Positions 1-48,562 of a stretch of 64,000 nucleotides of DNA are shown here, in pieces. The notes under the pieces were generated by a model that was given only the letters and a program-made list of their open reading frames with translations, did no database searches and was not told the DNA's origin. This stretch comes from Stichopus chloronotus. Lineage: Eukaryota; Echinodermata; Holothuroidea; Aspidochirotida; Stichopodidae. Location of the stretch: the NCBI GenBank assembly GCA_021234535.1, contig CM037850.1:20510446-20574445 (forward strand), written 5' to 3'. A program made the translations under genes and the position numbers. Each line of letters opens with the position of its first letter. The first letter of the stretch is position 1.

Positions 1-259
1 TTCCCAAACAATTCCCCCCCCCCCATCCGGAAAAATAATACTAAAATCCTGGTGTCGCCATGGCGGGTATGACGTCACAGAGTCCTCGAAATGCAATGAC
101 CCTCGGTGAAATATAAAGTTTGATTTAAAATCTGTAACCTTAAGTAAGACAAGCTTTTTATATATCTTTTTATTTGACAATCACCAACGAATTAAGGATT
201 TCGCATGTTAATGTTACATATTTATTCCTTAAGTTTATTTTCGTTTGTCTTTGCTGCAG

Positions 260-420
260 CTAGCAAATTTATATCGTTCTGGTAGGAAACCAGAAGAAGC
301 TTTGAATTACTATAAGGAATGTTTGGTCCATTCACCGAACCATGAAATGGCGCAGTACAACATGGCTGTCATATTGGAGATGCAAATGGGAGACGAAGGT
401 CGAGAGCAATTAATAGACAA
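260..420 (+). CDS. TMTC-like gene, exon a (TPR)
   Basis: The acceptor is ttgctgcag, ending at 259, and the donor is gtatga at 421. The reading is phase 0 in, with two bases carried over. It encodes LANLYRSGRKPEEALNYYKE followed by CLVHSPNHEMAQYNMAV. The carried AA joins with the first A of the next exon to give Lys, producing LIDK-YKHLVETSG across the junction. Confidence 0.7.
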
Positions 421-3400
421 GTATGAAATGAATTTTAATGTATGTTTCCCGTCCCCAATATTCAAATGTGGGTGAAGGGATATTTAGGGTAATTGCGGAA
501 GAACGGTTTCCCATATATATCCAATTAGTTGCAATTAGTTTTGAAAAATAAATCGCTGTGCAACTGCACTAAAAAGCAAAATCATGGTGTCAAAATATCC
601 ATGGCAATACACAGTGTTGTCATTTCTCTTATTTTGAGAGACATTTCCCGACACACTTCTGACACCCTAAAGACTAATCGAATATTCCCCAAACTTTGCA
701 AGGACTCTAAGTCACGATTAGAATTCTTTTTATTAATGCGAGGAAGAGCCTCGCTAATCTCTCACCTCACAGTGTCTTACGAAATATAACTTTGGGTTTT
801 TATGAAAAAAAAAATAGAGCCACATACTTTTTATTCATTTATTTTTATTTCTATTTGCACTCTATGTTTAAGTTTTTTTTTGCACTTTATTTTTTAAAGT
901 AATTGCTGTAGATCAGAAATAATATTCATTGAACAATAATTGCATTGCCAAGTCTCTTTGCTGAAACTGGCCTTCTTAAAAGATGTCTTACGTTCCTGTC
1001 TCAGCTTGATTACGCATTGTCACCTTAAGGAGAAAATGAGGCACACTCCACCAATACCTGGTACCCTGTCAAACTTAACATATAAGACAGTTATACATGC
1101 TGTGGAATCCGCTCGATCAAGCATTCGTTATTTCATTATTTTTACATTTTGGACAGAATGGATGCCATAACAGCGGAGGGTACATATTGCGTTATACGGT
1201 TTGGAAAGTGACCCAAACCACACACTTTAGAATGTTCTGAGGTTTCTGTGTAGACAGTCGTCGAAAAACAGTCACAACGTGTGGATTTCTTAATCCTGGA
1301 CTTTTTCTTTCATAATTCATTACATTGTAGATACAAACACTTAGTGGAAACTTCTGGTCAAAATAAAGGAGCCCACTTGATCAAACTTGGAGAACTATAT
1401 CGAAAAGCTGAAGATTACGAAAACGCTCTCTCAGTGTACATGAAAGCTCTTGAGGTAACATAATTAACTACTATGTCTGGCAATAGGTTCGTCATCGAAT
1501 ATTACTCAGAGATGCATTTTCACGGAGATTCCGTCTGATAAGTTTGACTTTGAAAGGTTAGAATGGGTGGGAGTTGGTGAAGTTCCATGGGAATATAACG
1601 TCATCTATTCTAACAAAGGTAAAACAGCACTCAACTACTGTGTCGGTTTGAAAGTATATCGAAAACCTGTTGAAAATAAAATATCAGATCAACGCAATAA
1701 CAATTGTAAATCATAGCAAGGATATCAGATGATCACTTGGGTATCTTTAATTATACCTAATTTAACCCGTTGAGACGAATAGGAAAGAAATTCATGATAT
1801 TGCATAACGTAATTGATTGCAAAGATAAATTGTGATAAAAATATACCAATTTTGATGTTAAATTGTTAACCTGGTAGTTGCCGCAAGGTAACACTGTCTT
1901 ATAGATCCAAGATGCTTTCACGCCACTGCGTATGTTTGTATTTCTTGATTTGTTGAATGGTATACATATATGCACCTATCTTTTTATCGATTTTCTTTCC
2001 CCAGTTACTTCCTGATGATAAGACCGTTTTGTCAGCCTTAGGGGGTGATATACAAGTTAATGAATGATACCGATGCAGCTTCATCTTACTTACATAGAGC
2101 CGTAAAGGTATATTTACGCCTGAAATGGAATGCCTGAAAGAATAATGGAGTCTGAAATTCCCTAAGCAAAAACTTCAATATCCATATATTATAATGGAAT
2201 TATGGAATTATATGTGTTTATATACAAGACTGGATAATTGCATGAATAATATCTTACTAATAAGTGTTTATACAACATGCTAATTATATCTATTTGACAG
2301 GATTAAAGTTCATTTCAAAAAACACTGCACATGAAAGCATGTTTACCTGTTTTGACGAAAACATATCATTTTGATGATGATTTCAGTTCATGTCTAACAT
2401 TAATTAAGTAATACAGTAACGACGCAGAAGTACCGAAGCAGTTACCAGTCACATACAATTGTATCAAGAGTCCATCTTTAAATACGGATTTGAAATACAC
2501 CAGCGATTGCGGGGACTCTATTTTCTTTTTTATTCCTTTTTTGTGTAAGTTAGATAGTTCTTAGAAAACAGATAAGGTATTGTTGTCTTAATTAAGGAGG
2601 AGGCGCCTAGTCTAAAATGAACAAAGAATATGAAATTAAGCCTCCTTGAGGGGAAATGTGGCATTTAAAATATACCAACATGTTATGTAAAGACAACAGT
2701 CTTAATCATCGCTAAACTATTCAGTCTTACCGCTTAACATCTGGAAAAGCTTAATCTCCTCAAAGTATTATGCATGTGATGAGTAACGGAAAAGGCATTA
2801 TTTGAATTTCTAGCTGTGAGAATCCTATTTCTTGAAGAGAAGGCTACTGTCCTTCCTTGTTTGAATAATCTATCATTTTATGTCCACAAACATTGGTCTT
2901 AAAATATAGTTGTTTCATGTAAAACAAATGCGTTATTTCCCTTTAATGGGCACAGCTATGCTTTGACAGTTTTTTTTTTTTTTTTGAGAGTGGTACTCTC
3001 TGATTAAATTGGAAAGTCTTCGATTCAATTGAAATCGTCTGACGAGATATGTCAGTATCATCTGCAAACTGGAAACTAGCACAGCTATAGAGTACCATTT
3101 ATCTTCATGATAATTTCTTATAATTTGCATCTCTATTCATTATGGTCCATATTTGCACAGATGCATCCAAATGATGCACAGGTCTGGCAACGACTCGGAG
3201 AATTCTACGTCGAGATCTTCAAAAAGTTACAAAATGGCCTCCAGGTAAGTTATTTACAGAGGGCTGTAAGTCCCATATTGTTCACATACATAAAAATAAG
3301 ATGAAAACTTCGATAAGATAGTTGAGATGGACAAATGCGAGGTCAGGATGGGGGAGGGACTGCAATTGCGTGCAGAAACCAATATACCTCAGTGCTACAG

Positions 3401-3708
3401 TACTGTAGTTCTAGACTCTAAAATGGAAATGTTTTCTTTCATGGTGTGAGATATACTTACTACAAGTAATGATATATTTCTTTCAACAGTATTTCCAGAA
3501 GTGTTTGTCCTTAGACCCGAACAATATTGACTGTGACTATAATATCTGCGTGGTGCTGGTACGAGCTAAGCAGTACAAAGACGCCGAGAAATGCTTCAAT
3601 GCACTAGCCGAGAAAAACCCTCCATTGGCTATTGAAAAGAATCTGCAGAAAGTACTAGATTACCTTGCAGAGAAAATTATGGAACAAGATACACCAAATA
3701 ACGTCTAA
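260..3708 (+). CDS. TMTC-like TPR protein, C-terminal exons (gene starts before the window)
   Basis: Five exons can be joined in phase: 260-420, 1331-1454, 2005-2107, 3161-3244 and 3490-3708 (stop). All borders are AG/GT. The product is a run of tetratricopeptide helices: LANLYRSGRKPEEALNYYKE, then GELYRKAEDYENALSVYMKA, then HPNDAQVWQRLGEFYVEI, and finally LDPNNIDCDYNICVVLVRA with DAEKCFNALAEKNPP near the end. The last block, with an LDPN..D..YN.CVV..R turn followed by AEKC, resembles the C-terminus of TMTC proteins (transmembrane and TPR proteins). Those are ER O-mannosyltransferases that modify cadherins, with their TPRs in the ER lumen. This family call is from remembered similarity; another TPR family is possible. 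The membrane-spanning N-terminus would lie upstream of the window. Exon 2005-2107 needs a 1-base correction. A possible AATAAA poly(A) signal is at 3819. Confidence 0.6.
421..1330 (+). other. TMTC-like gene intron, nothing recognised
   Basis: AT-rich intron sequence. Short open frames here show no family signature and no splice pairing that fits the phases of the flanking exons. Confidence 0.5.
1331..1454 (+). CDS. TMTC-like gene, exon b (TPR)
   Basis: The acceptor is cattgtag, ending at 1330, and the donor is gtaaca at 1455. One base completes the previous Lys codon, then 41 full codons follow. It encodes YKHLVETSGQNKGAHLIKLG and a TPR core, GELYRKAEDYENALSVYMKA. Confidence 0.75.
2005..2107 (+). 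CDS. TMTC-like gene, exon c with 1-base frameshift in a G run
   Basis: The acceptor is tttccccag, ending at 2004, and the donor is gtatat at 2108. The exon is 103 bases between two phase-0 neighbours, which is one too many. The frame reads LLPDDKTVLSALG up to the GGGGG run at 2041-2045. The frame shifted by one then reads LMNDTDAASSYLHRAVK to the donor. Counting one G fewer gives an unbroken 34-codon TPR exon that joins both neighbours. Read as given, it hits TGA soon after the run. Confidence 0.7.
2108..3160 (+). other. TMTC-like gene intron with copy 1 of a dispersed repeat
   Basis: The intron is non-coding. Its part from about 2671 to 2945 is one of three similar copies of an unnamed repeat in this window (the others are near 11.9-12.3 kb and 24.2-24.5 kb). 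Confidence 0.6.
2671..2945. repeat. dispersed repeat, copy 1
   Basis: It shares ordered blocks (tataccaac, aatctcctcaaagtattatg, ctactgtccttccttgtttg, ccacaaacattggt) with the copies at 11922 and 24163. Confidence 0.75.
3161..3244 (+). CDS. TMTC-like gene, exon d (TPR)
   Basis: The acceptor is atttgcacag, ending at 3160, and the donor is gtaagt at 3245. It has 28 codons in phase 0 at both ends and encodes MHPNDAQVWQRLGEFYVEI followed by FKKLQNGLQ. Confidence 0.75.
3490..3708 (+). CDS. TMTC-like gene, last coding exon
   Basis: The acceptor is tttcaacag, ending at 3489. It has 72 codons plus TAA. It encodes YFQKCLSLDPNNIDCDYNIC, then an AEKCFNALAEKNPP segment and a charged tail ending EQDTPNNV. 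The 3' UTR runs on to AATAAA at 3819. Confidence 0.75.
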   Translation, partial: YFQKCLSLDPNNIDCDYNICVVLVRAKQYKDAEKCFNALAEKNPPLAIEKNLQKVLDYLAEKIMEQDTPNNV

Positions 3709-3818
3709 ACGTTTACTTTAATTCGCTTGATCAAAATTTAGCCTTTAATTATTTTCTCCTTGTCTGTTCTTTAACCTTTGTCTTGTTCTGTACTTATATC
3801 ATAAGTTTCTAGGTGAGT

Positions 3819-3824
3819 AATAAA
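3819..3824 (+). terminator. candidate poly(A) signal AATAAA
   Basis: AATAAA lies 111 bases after the TMTC-like stop codon. It is the nearest consensus signal downstream and fits a short 3' UTR. Confidence 0.5.
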
Positions 3825-3887
3825 AAAGAAGTACCATGTAACTGTTAAGACACTGGAATACAGCATAGGTTTAACGCATATGCTACT

Positions 3888-4740
3888 ATGTTAGAAACAA
3901 TCGTGGAGAAAGAGACTGTAAAAGTGTCTAGAAAAGTTTTGGTTTCCCTTTATAATATAATTATACTCCCTTACCTTACCTATTGCAAGATTGTTTGGGG
4001 AAGCACTCACCCTACTAGGCTTAAGCCCCTTTTTATACTACAGAAGAGAGCTGTTATATTCATCAACAATGTTGACTATCTACATCCTGCTGCACCCCTT
4101 TTCGCTAACATCAACTTTCTTAATATCTATGACTTAAATCGGTATCATGTGGTGACTTTTATTTTCAATTGGCTACATAATAGAACCCCATCAATTTGTA
4201 GAGATCTTTTCAGCTTGCACTGTACTCGTTATCCCTACCTTAGTCATGCTCCTGCGAATCAGCTTCCCCCCCCCCCCCCCATGTAGGCTTAAATCGTCAC
4301 AACTTAGTCTTAGCTTTATAGGTCGAAAACTCTGGAATACTTTATCCCAAGAGATTACTAAGTGTAAAACTGTTTTTAGTTCTTAAAAGAAAGCTAAAAT
4401 CTTATTTCATTGCACACTACCTTTGATTTTCTTTTCCTTTCTCTTTTCAATGCATTTTCAAGTTGATTGTTTTGTTTTCCTCATGTTTGTTTTTTTGTCC
4501 TTTAGCTCTGCATATGTTTTGTTCTTGTCTTTTCCGATGTTAAGGGTGCCAACCTACATAAGCTCCCAGGAGCTTCAGTTGCCACTCCCCAATCTCATCT
4601 CATCATCTTATCTTTATCTCCCATTTTTCACAATATGTTCCTTTCTTTACATTACTATTTGTATTTTAGTCACTATGTTTTTGTCATTAAATTGGATTTG
4701 AGATTGAAATAAAGTTACACCGAACTTACATGAAAGTAAC
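3888..4740 (+). mobile_element. CR1/Jockey-clade LINE, 3' end fragment
   Basis: Residues such as LPYLTYCKIVWGSTHPTRLK, LQKRAVIFINNVDYLHPAAP and NRYHVVTFIFNWLH are the typical region just after the reverse transcriptase in CR1-like non-LTR elements. After a poly-C run at 4266-4279 the frame shifts and continues as LSLSFIGRKLWNTLSQEITK, then breaks again before KRKLKSYF. The end, near 4705-4720, reads gagattgaaataaagtta, a CR1-like 3' tail. The same tail is seen near 35.54 kb. The element is 5'-truncated and has decayed frames. Confidence 0.75.
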
Positions 4741-6776
4741 TAAAAAGTAAACTGCACATATTTCATATCAAACCATGTAGATATGATGATGGTTATTGAC
4801 AGAAACATTACCAAAAGGAATATCTTGTTTGCCTTACTCCCACAGAAAACCAAACTGCCAAAAGGTTTATTGATTCCTTGTCTCTTGACTAATTTTACCA
4901 TACGTAATGTTTATGCTTGGCATCAAATGACCTTTGACCTCTACCACAAGTAGTAGGGTTCTTACTCTCAACCTCAACAACCCCCTTTCTTTCCCATTTC
5001 TAAAAGCTACGGTTGAAGTCCACAGTTTCATCATGAAAATCAAATATTGTTCCTATCAAATCTGGATTGGTAACTACTTTTAAACTTTGAGAGTGTATTT
5101 TCATTAAAAATATACGTTATTGCTGAAACCTACACTAATGTATTTAAAACAAGCTTCAAATTTCATACAAGTAGAGATGAAGAATAACTTGCAAGCCACA
5201 TTCAACCCCCCCCCCCCCCCTTCATTGCAGTGAACGCTGCCTCCCTTTACCTGTTGTTATAGTCCGTTTGTTTTTAATGGAAAACCAAAACACATTCAGC
5301 CACCTTTCTCAATAAATGATCAATGCATAGCTGTTTGGCCTTTGAAATTACAGGGGGGAAATTATTAGAGAATATACGATAATTGGCAGCAGAGCCCTTA
5401 CGGCAGTTTACCATTTTAAGGCATGAACTTCAACTGTTGCCAATGAATAACATGTACATCGAATACGGTATAACAGTAATTATGAAATAAAACATAAAAT
5501 ACATTTATAGCAAAAAATGTGGTAAATGTTTCCAGTTAACAGTTACCTGTAACAATCAAACTTTAACAACTGTAACAGTAAAAAAAACAAACTTTGTGCA
5601 CATCCTCAGAATGCATAAATGAAAGACTTAACCTGATTTTTTAGTTAAACAATGTACATGTAATTCGATTATTAAGCACATTAGATGTTTAGTTTATTTT
5701 TTCCAAGAAACAGAACTAATTAATTTGGAAGTTTAGCTCTAACAATCAACCCGCAGCCCCGATTTCAAATGAAACAGACATTTCTACATTCATTGATTCC
5801 ATCTTCATAAAATATTAAGAATGACCGAACATGAAATGTAGTACTTTCTTGCAATTACGACAAAATTGTACGTCAATGACAAACAAAGTGGTGAATTTAC
5901 CATATAAGAAAAAACAAAGTTAAAAAGGACATCTTGAGGTTCACATGTTCGTGCCCCAGAATTCAGCAATGCAGGAGTAAACCTAATTACTACTGTTAGT
6001 TTCTGCTAAAGCAGTTTACATCTAATTTAATAAAAAACAAAAAAATAGAAGTAGCCTCCTGTTACAAACAAGTCAGTACTATTCCATGTAACAGATGAAC
6101 ATACACATTGTTCAGTACAAACACTGGTTTGACTGACAGTAAGAAGCAACCAAAAAAGAGAATATCAGCCTTTAATACTTCTGCCACCATTCTATAGCAC
6201 GCTTTCACAATATGAATAGTCCAAGACTCTCAGTGGTTGCAAATGCTTAGCAAAATCACTAAACACAGGAGTTCCTGCAAAATTGGAAATTAGAAATGAA
6301 ATATATGCATGATAAGCTATGAGATAATCTTACAATTGCAAGAGATGTTTGAAAATCATCCACCCCAACTCTGGTAACATTGTTGTCAATGTCACTGTCA
6401 CCTGAATGTCACCTCCCCTTCACCCCATGACATATATATGACTCCATCGAAATATCAACCTCCGTATACCCAAGATCGTTGGTGCACCTTGAGACAGTGT
6501 CAACTAAGAGATGTGGCTAACTTTCCTTTCTGAAAGAACCATGCTCACAGCTATTACTTAATGTTCTCAACTGATCTTTAGCATACAGAAAAGTGAAATT
6601 TTCAATGTGGTAAACCTGTTTATCTTTTATCTTTAGATGCAAATGACCTTTGCTGTTAGTTCACAGTAATATCCAAAATGTTAACTAATAGCAAATCTTG
6701 TACTCTGTGTATGTGGTACACTCACAAAATATTATAAGAGTGCCTGTTAGGTTTCTCTCCTTGGGATATAATAATG
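4741..6776. other. intergenic, no gene recognised
   Basis: AT-rich sequence with a poly-C run near 5206-5220. Part of it is presumably 3' UTR of the minus-strand gene that ends at 6777. No coding exon or RNA gene could be supported. Confidence 0.5.
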
Positions 6777-6991
6777 CTAATGCTGTCCTTTGAAGAGAAT
6801 GGTATCATTCACACACAGCCTGTCCATTCGAAGTCTGCAAGATGCTTTATGAAGATTCTTTATGAAGGTTGTAACTCTTGAGTTAAAGAACTTCTTTCTC
6901 TCGCTGAACCATCTTGCCAGACGTTTTACTGAGTTTGTTTGAACTCCTGAACTTGCTTCCCGTCTCTTGATTGATGCAGAGAAAGCAGCTG
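6777..6991 (-). CDS. unrecognised gene, last coding exon
   Basis: After a poly-T tract and cagcag, an open frame of 71 codons runs to TAG at 6777-6779. It contains AAFSASIKRREASSGVQTNS, the basic stretch RLARWFSERKKFF and the end CVNDTILFKGQH. The length of the open frame and its match to the upstream phase support real coding. Confidence 0.65.
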
Positions 6992-9027
6992 CTGAAAAAA
7001 ATGAAAAATGTTGGCGGATAATTTTTTTATCAAATTAAAAAAAATTAAATATGCAGTTTTGGAACATTTTTAGAAGTAATTTCATCCACTCATGCCTGCT
7101 GCCTTCTGTATTACTTCCAGGTCTTTTACAGCTTCCAGAGAGAGCCTTACAAGTCTTTAGTGGAATATCAGTATAGTTTCTGCCTTGCACAATACTGTAG
7201 TCTGTAAGACATGTTGTGAATTCCACAAAAATAATTTTAAAACTGGAGAACTACAGTTTTGAGCGCCAGGCTTGATTGAGCAATTTTTGCTAACTCATTC
7301 ACTTCAGATAATGTACAACATAATTCTATACTTTACAATACTCCAAAGAGTAGTTCCTTTTCAATATGAAAACTAATTCACTTAGCCGTCGAGTATAAAA
7401 GTGTTAAATTTCTTTGAGGCTATAACACCCTAAAGTTTCTCAAACTTTGTCTTTGGTTGTTTACATGCATTTTCCACAAATAGTACGAAAAATGCACACC
7501 GTTGCAGAAACTCGTGTGTTGCTGCAACTTCTACTTGATACTCAAAGCTGCAAAAGAGGAAGCTGGCTAACAGGACAGCAAGACTTTTAACAAAAGATTC
7601 CATCGTTTCACACATGATATGGTCATATAAGCTCAAAACCCATTTTGACCCGGCCAGAAGTGAAATACCTAAAAATGATGCAAATATTTTTTTTAGAAAT
7701 ATTCAAAAGAAGAAGAACTACTAACTGTACACTAACAACATACTTCTTTTTTTTTTTATAGAAATATTCAAAAGAAGAAGAACTACTAACTGTACACTAA
7801 TAACAGCTTTTCCATGGACAGAGTATGCATATGTAAGGTCCATAACTTTAGCTAAATCAGGGGTTTCTCAGACCTTTTTACATTCGCCGGGTAGGTTAGT
7901 TTGAGCAAAGTTCTGGGTAATCCGCAAGCTGCTGTGACAATAGGCTGCTTTTTGTGGTCATTCCACATTTGTTTTTTTTATTACAAAAAGATGCTTTTAC
8001 AAGAATTACATCAACTCTAATAACAAATTAATTTTAGCTGCCAATTTTGAAGGATTTGCCAATTAATTGTGACCCTGAAACCACATATATTTTGTAGTGA
8101 TAATTAGGCAAATTGTGCCTAAAATTAGCTTTTTGTCATAAGGCAGCAGCATGCAAAGTCAATCAATCAAAAGTCAGAAAGGGAAGAGGGAAGGGGTCCA
8201 GCAGGGTGAGCAGACCCTGGAAATCTTAGTCCAACACTAACCATGCCATGCATGGTTTTATTTACCGTACCTCGTGTAATCAGTCTTGGCAATTTTGGTA
8301 GATCCACCTCCTGAAACTTTGTTACTGTAGGCTGATCAAAGAAAAATAAAATATTTTAAGACAAGATAGATGGAGACAGGCCTACTGATTTTGCTAATTC
8401 CAGTCCGATGTGCCGCCCACACGACTTGCTTAACCTAACCACACATACGTGATTATGAGGATTCAGTCCACGCCAATTAACAAGAACACTTCGCATGTAA
8501 CCTATTAACACCTGGGTGAAGAGAGGCAATCTCCATGAAGTGTAAAGTTGTTTAAAGATGAAAAAGCTGTAACTGGAACCAGTGATCTTTGGATTATAAG
8601 AACGGACCTGAACCTTACCTATGATCTCTCCTAGAAATACAAAAAGCGGTTCTCTGTAACTAATATAGGCTACATATTACTGAACATTCTATAACAATAT
8701 TAACTACTGTATATCAACACTGTCCTTTGAACCAAAATTTTCTATCATTCCATCAGTGAGAAGACTGACTGACCAATTTTCTGCTTTCGAGATAAATGAC
8801 AGGAGAATGATGACAAGATATTAAATTGCCTACCACAGTTTTTGAAAGGAAAGGCTATTTGCACATTTTCTTGTATGTGCTCTTTTTCAAATGGGAAAAG
8901 GTTGACTAAGCTTGTACACGTGGGTTTTACAGAAAACAACATCACAAGGCAAACTTACATCATCTTTTTCGTAACTGTGACTCAACAGACTGCTTTCGAT
9001 GATCTTTGTAAAAATGAGATTTGAATG
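6777..9027 (-). CDS. unrecognised protein, four phase-linked exons (C-terminus)
   Basis: Four exons on the minus strand fit together: 8959-9027 (phase 0 to 0), 8271-8331 (0 to 1), 7151-7201 (1 to 1) and 6777-6991 (1 to stop TAG). All have GT donors and AG acceptors. The peptides include HSNLIFTKIIESSLLSHSYE, PTVTKFQEVDLPKLPRLITR, DYSIVQGRNYTDIPLKT and a basic C-terminal part, SVKRLARWFSERKKFFNSRV, ending in NDTILFKGQH. The last exon has tandem acceptors (cagcag), so it can gain or lose one residue. The 51-base exon keeps frame and could be alternatively used. The protein is Lys/Arg-rich with no membrane segment or signal. I do not recognise the family. The start exon was not found; it probably lies between 9.1 and 10.3 kb. 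Confidence 0.55.
7151..7201 (-). CDS. unrecognised gene, 51-base exon
   Basis: Acceptor cttacag and donor gtaagg surround 51 bases with phase 1 at both ends. They encode DYSIVQGRNYTDIPLKT once joined to the neighbours. Skipping it would keep the frame. Confidence 0.5.
7694..7806. repeat. 65-bp tandem duplication
   Basis: The block beginning tagaaatattcaaaagaaga, about 45 bases of near-identity, occurs at 7694 and again at 7759. The copies are separated by a T-rich spacer. They are nearly identical, so the duplication is recent. Confidence 0.85.
8271..8331 (-). CDS. unrecognised gene, internal exon
   Basis: It encodes PTVTKFQEVDLPKLPRLITR plus one carried base. The acceptor is tttgatcag and the donor is gtacgg. 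Confidence 0.6.
8959..9027 (-). CDS. unrecognised gene, upstream exon
   Basis: It has 23 codons: HSNLIFTKIIESSLLSHSYE then KDD. The donor is gtaagt and the acceptor reads tttacag on the minus strand. Phase 0 at both ends fits the next exon. Confidence 0.5.
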
Positions 9028-11107
<2,080 letters not shown>

Positions 11108-11630
11108 CTGTCATTATTATCATCATCATTATTATTCATTGCGCTTATGGAAATGAGCACTGAAAAATATGTAGCTAACATTGAAGAATATGCTAACAAA
11201 AAAGAGGAATAAAATTTCGATTCAACATGTACTGTGTGATGATGGTAAATTATTTGTGTCGTACAAATTGCATCACCAATCGTTTGATCCTAAGAGAATG
11301 ACAACTCCCCAGCGTCTCTGTAAAGGAATCTTTACGTCCCAAGAGCGTTTCTTATCATCACAACTATTTACGTAATGGACCTTAACACAAATTTAAGGAG
11401 TCACTTTATGACATGTTGTCGAAATAGTTCAGATTCCTGATTAATAACTCTATTAACAAAGTTAAGAAAATATTTAATAGACCTATAATGAATATGTGAA
11501 TCTCCCTGCAGTAACACCACATTTTTAAATCTGTAATGAATGTTCGGTGATCTAATATGTGAGATGTCTTCTATAGTAACCGTCATCGAAACATCGATCT
11601 CATTGTCAGCTGTGCATGACAATGTGTTTT

Positions 11631-48562
<36,932 letters not shown>

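Noticed and set aside
7430..7636. Minus-strand frame FEYQVEVAATHEFLQR as an exon of the 6.8-9.0 kb gene
   Set aside because: It has a plausible acceptor, but its phase does not fit the one-base carry from the upstream exon.
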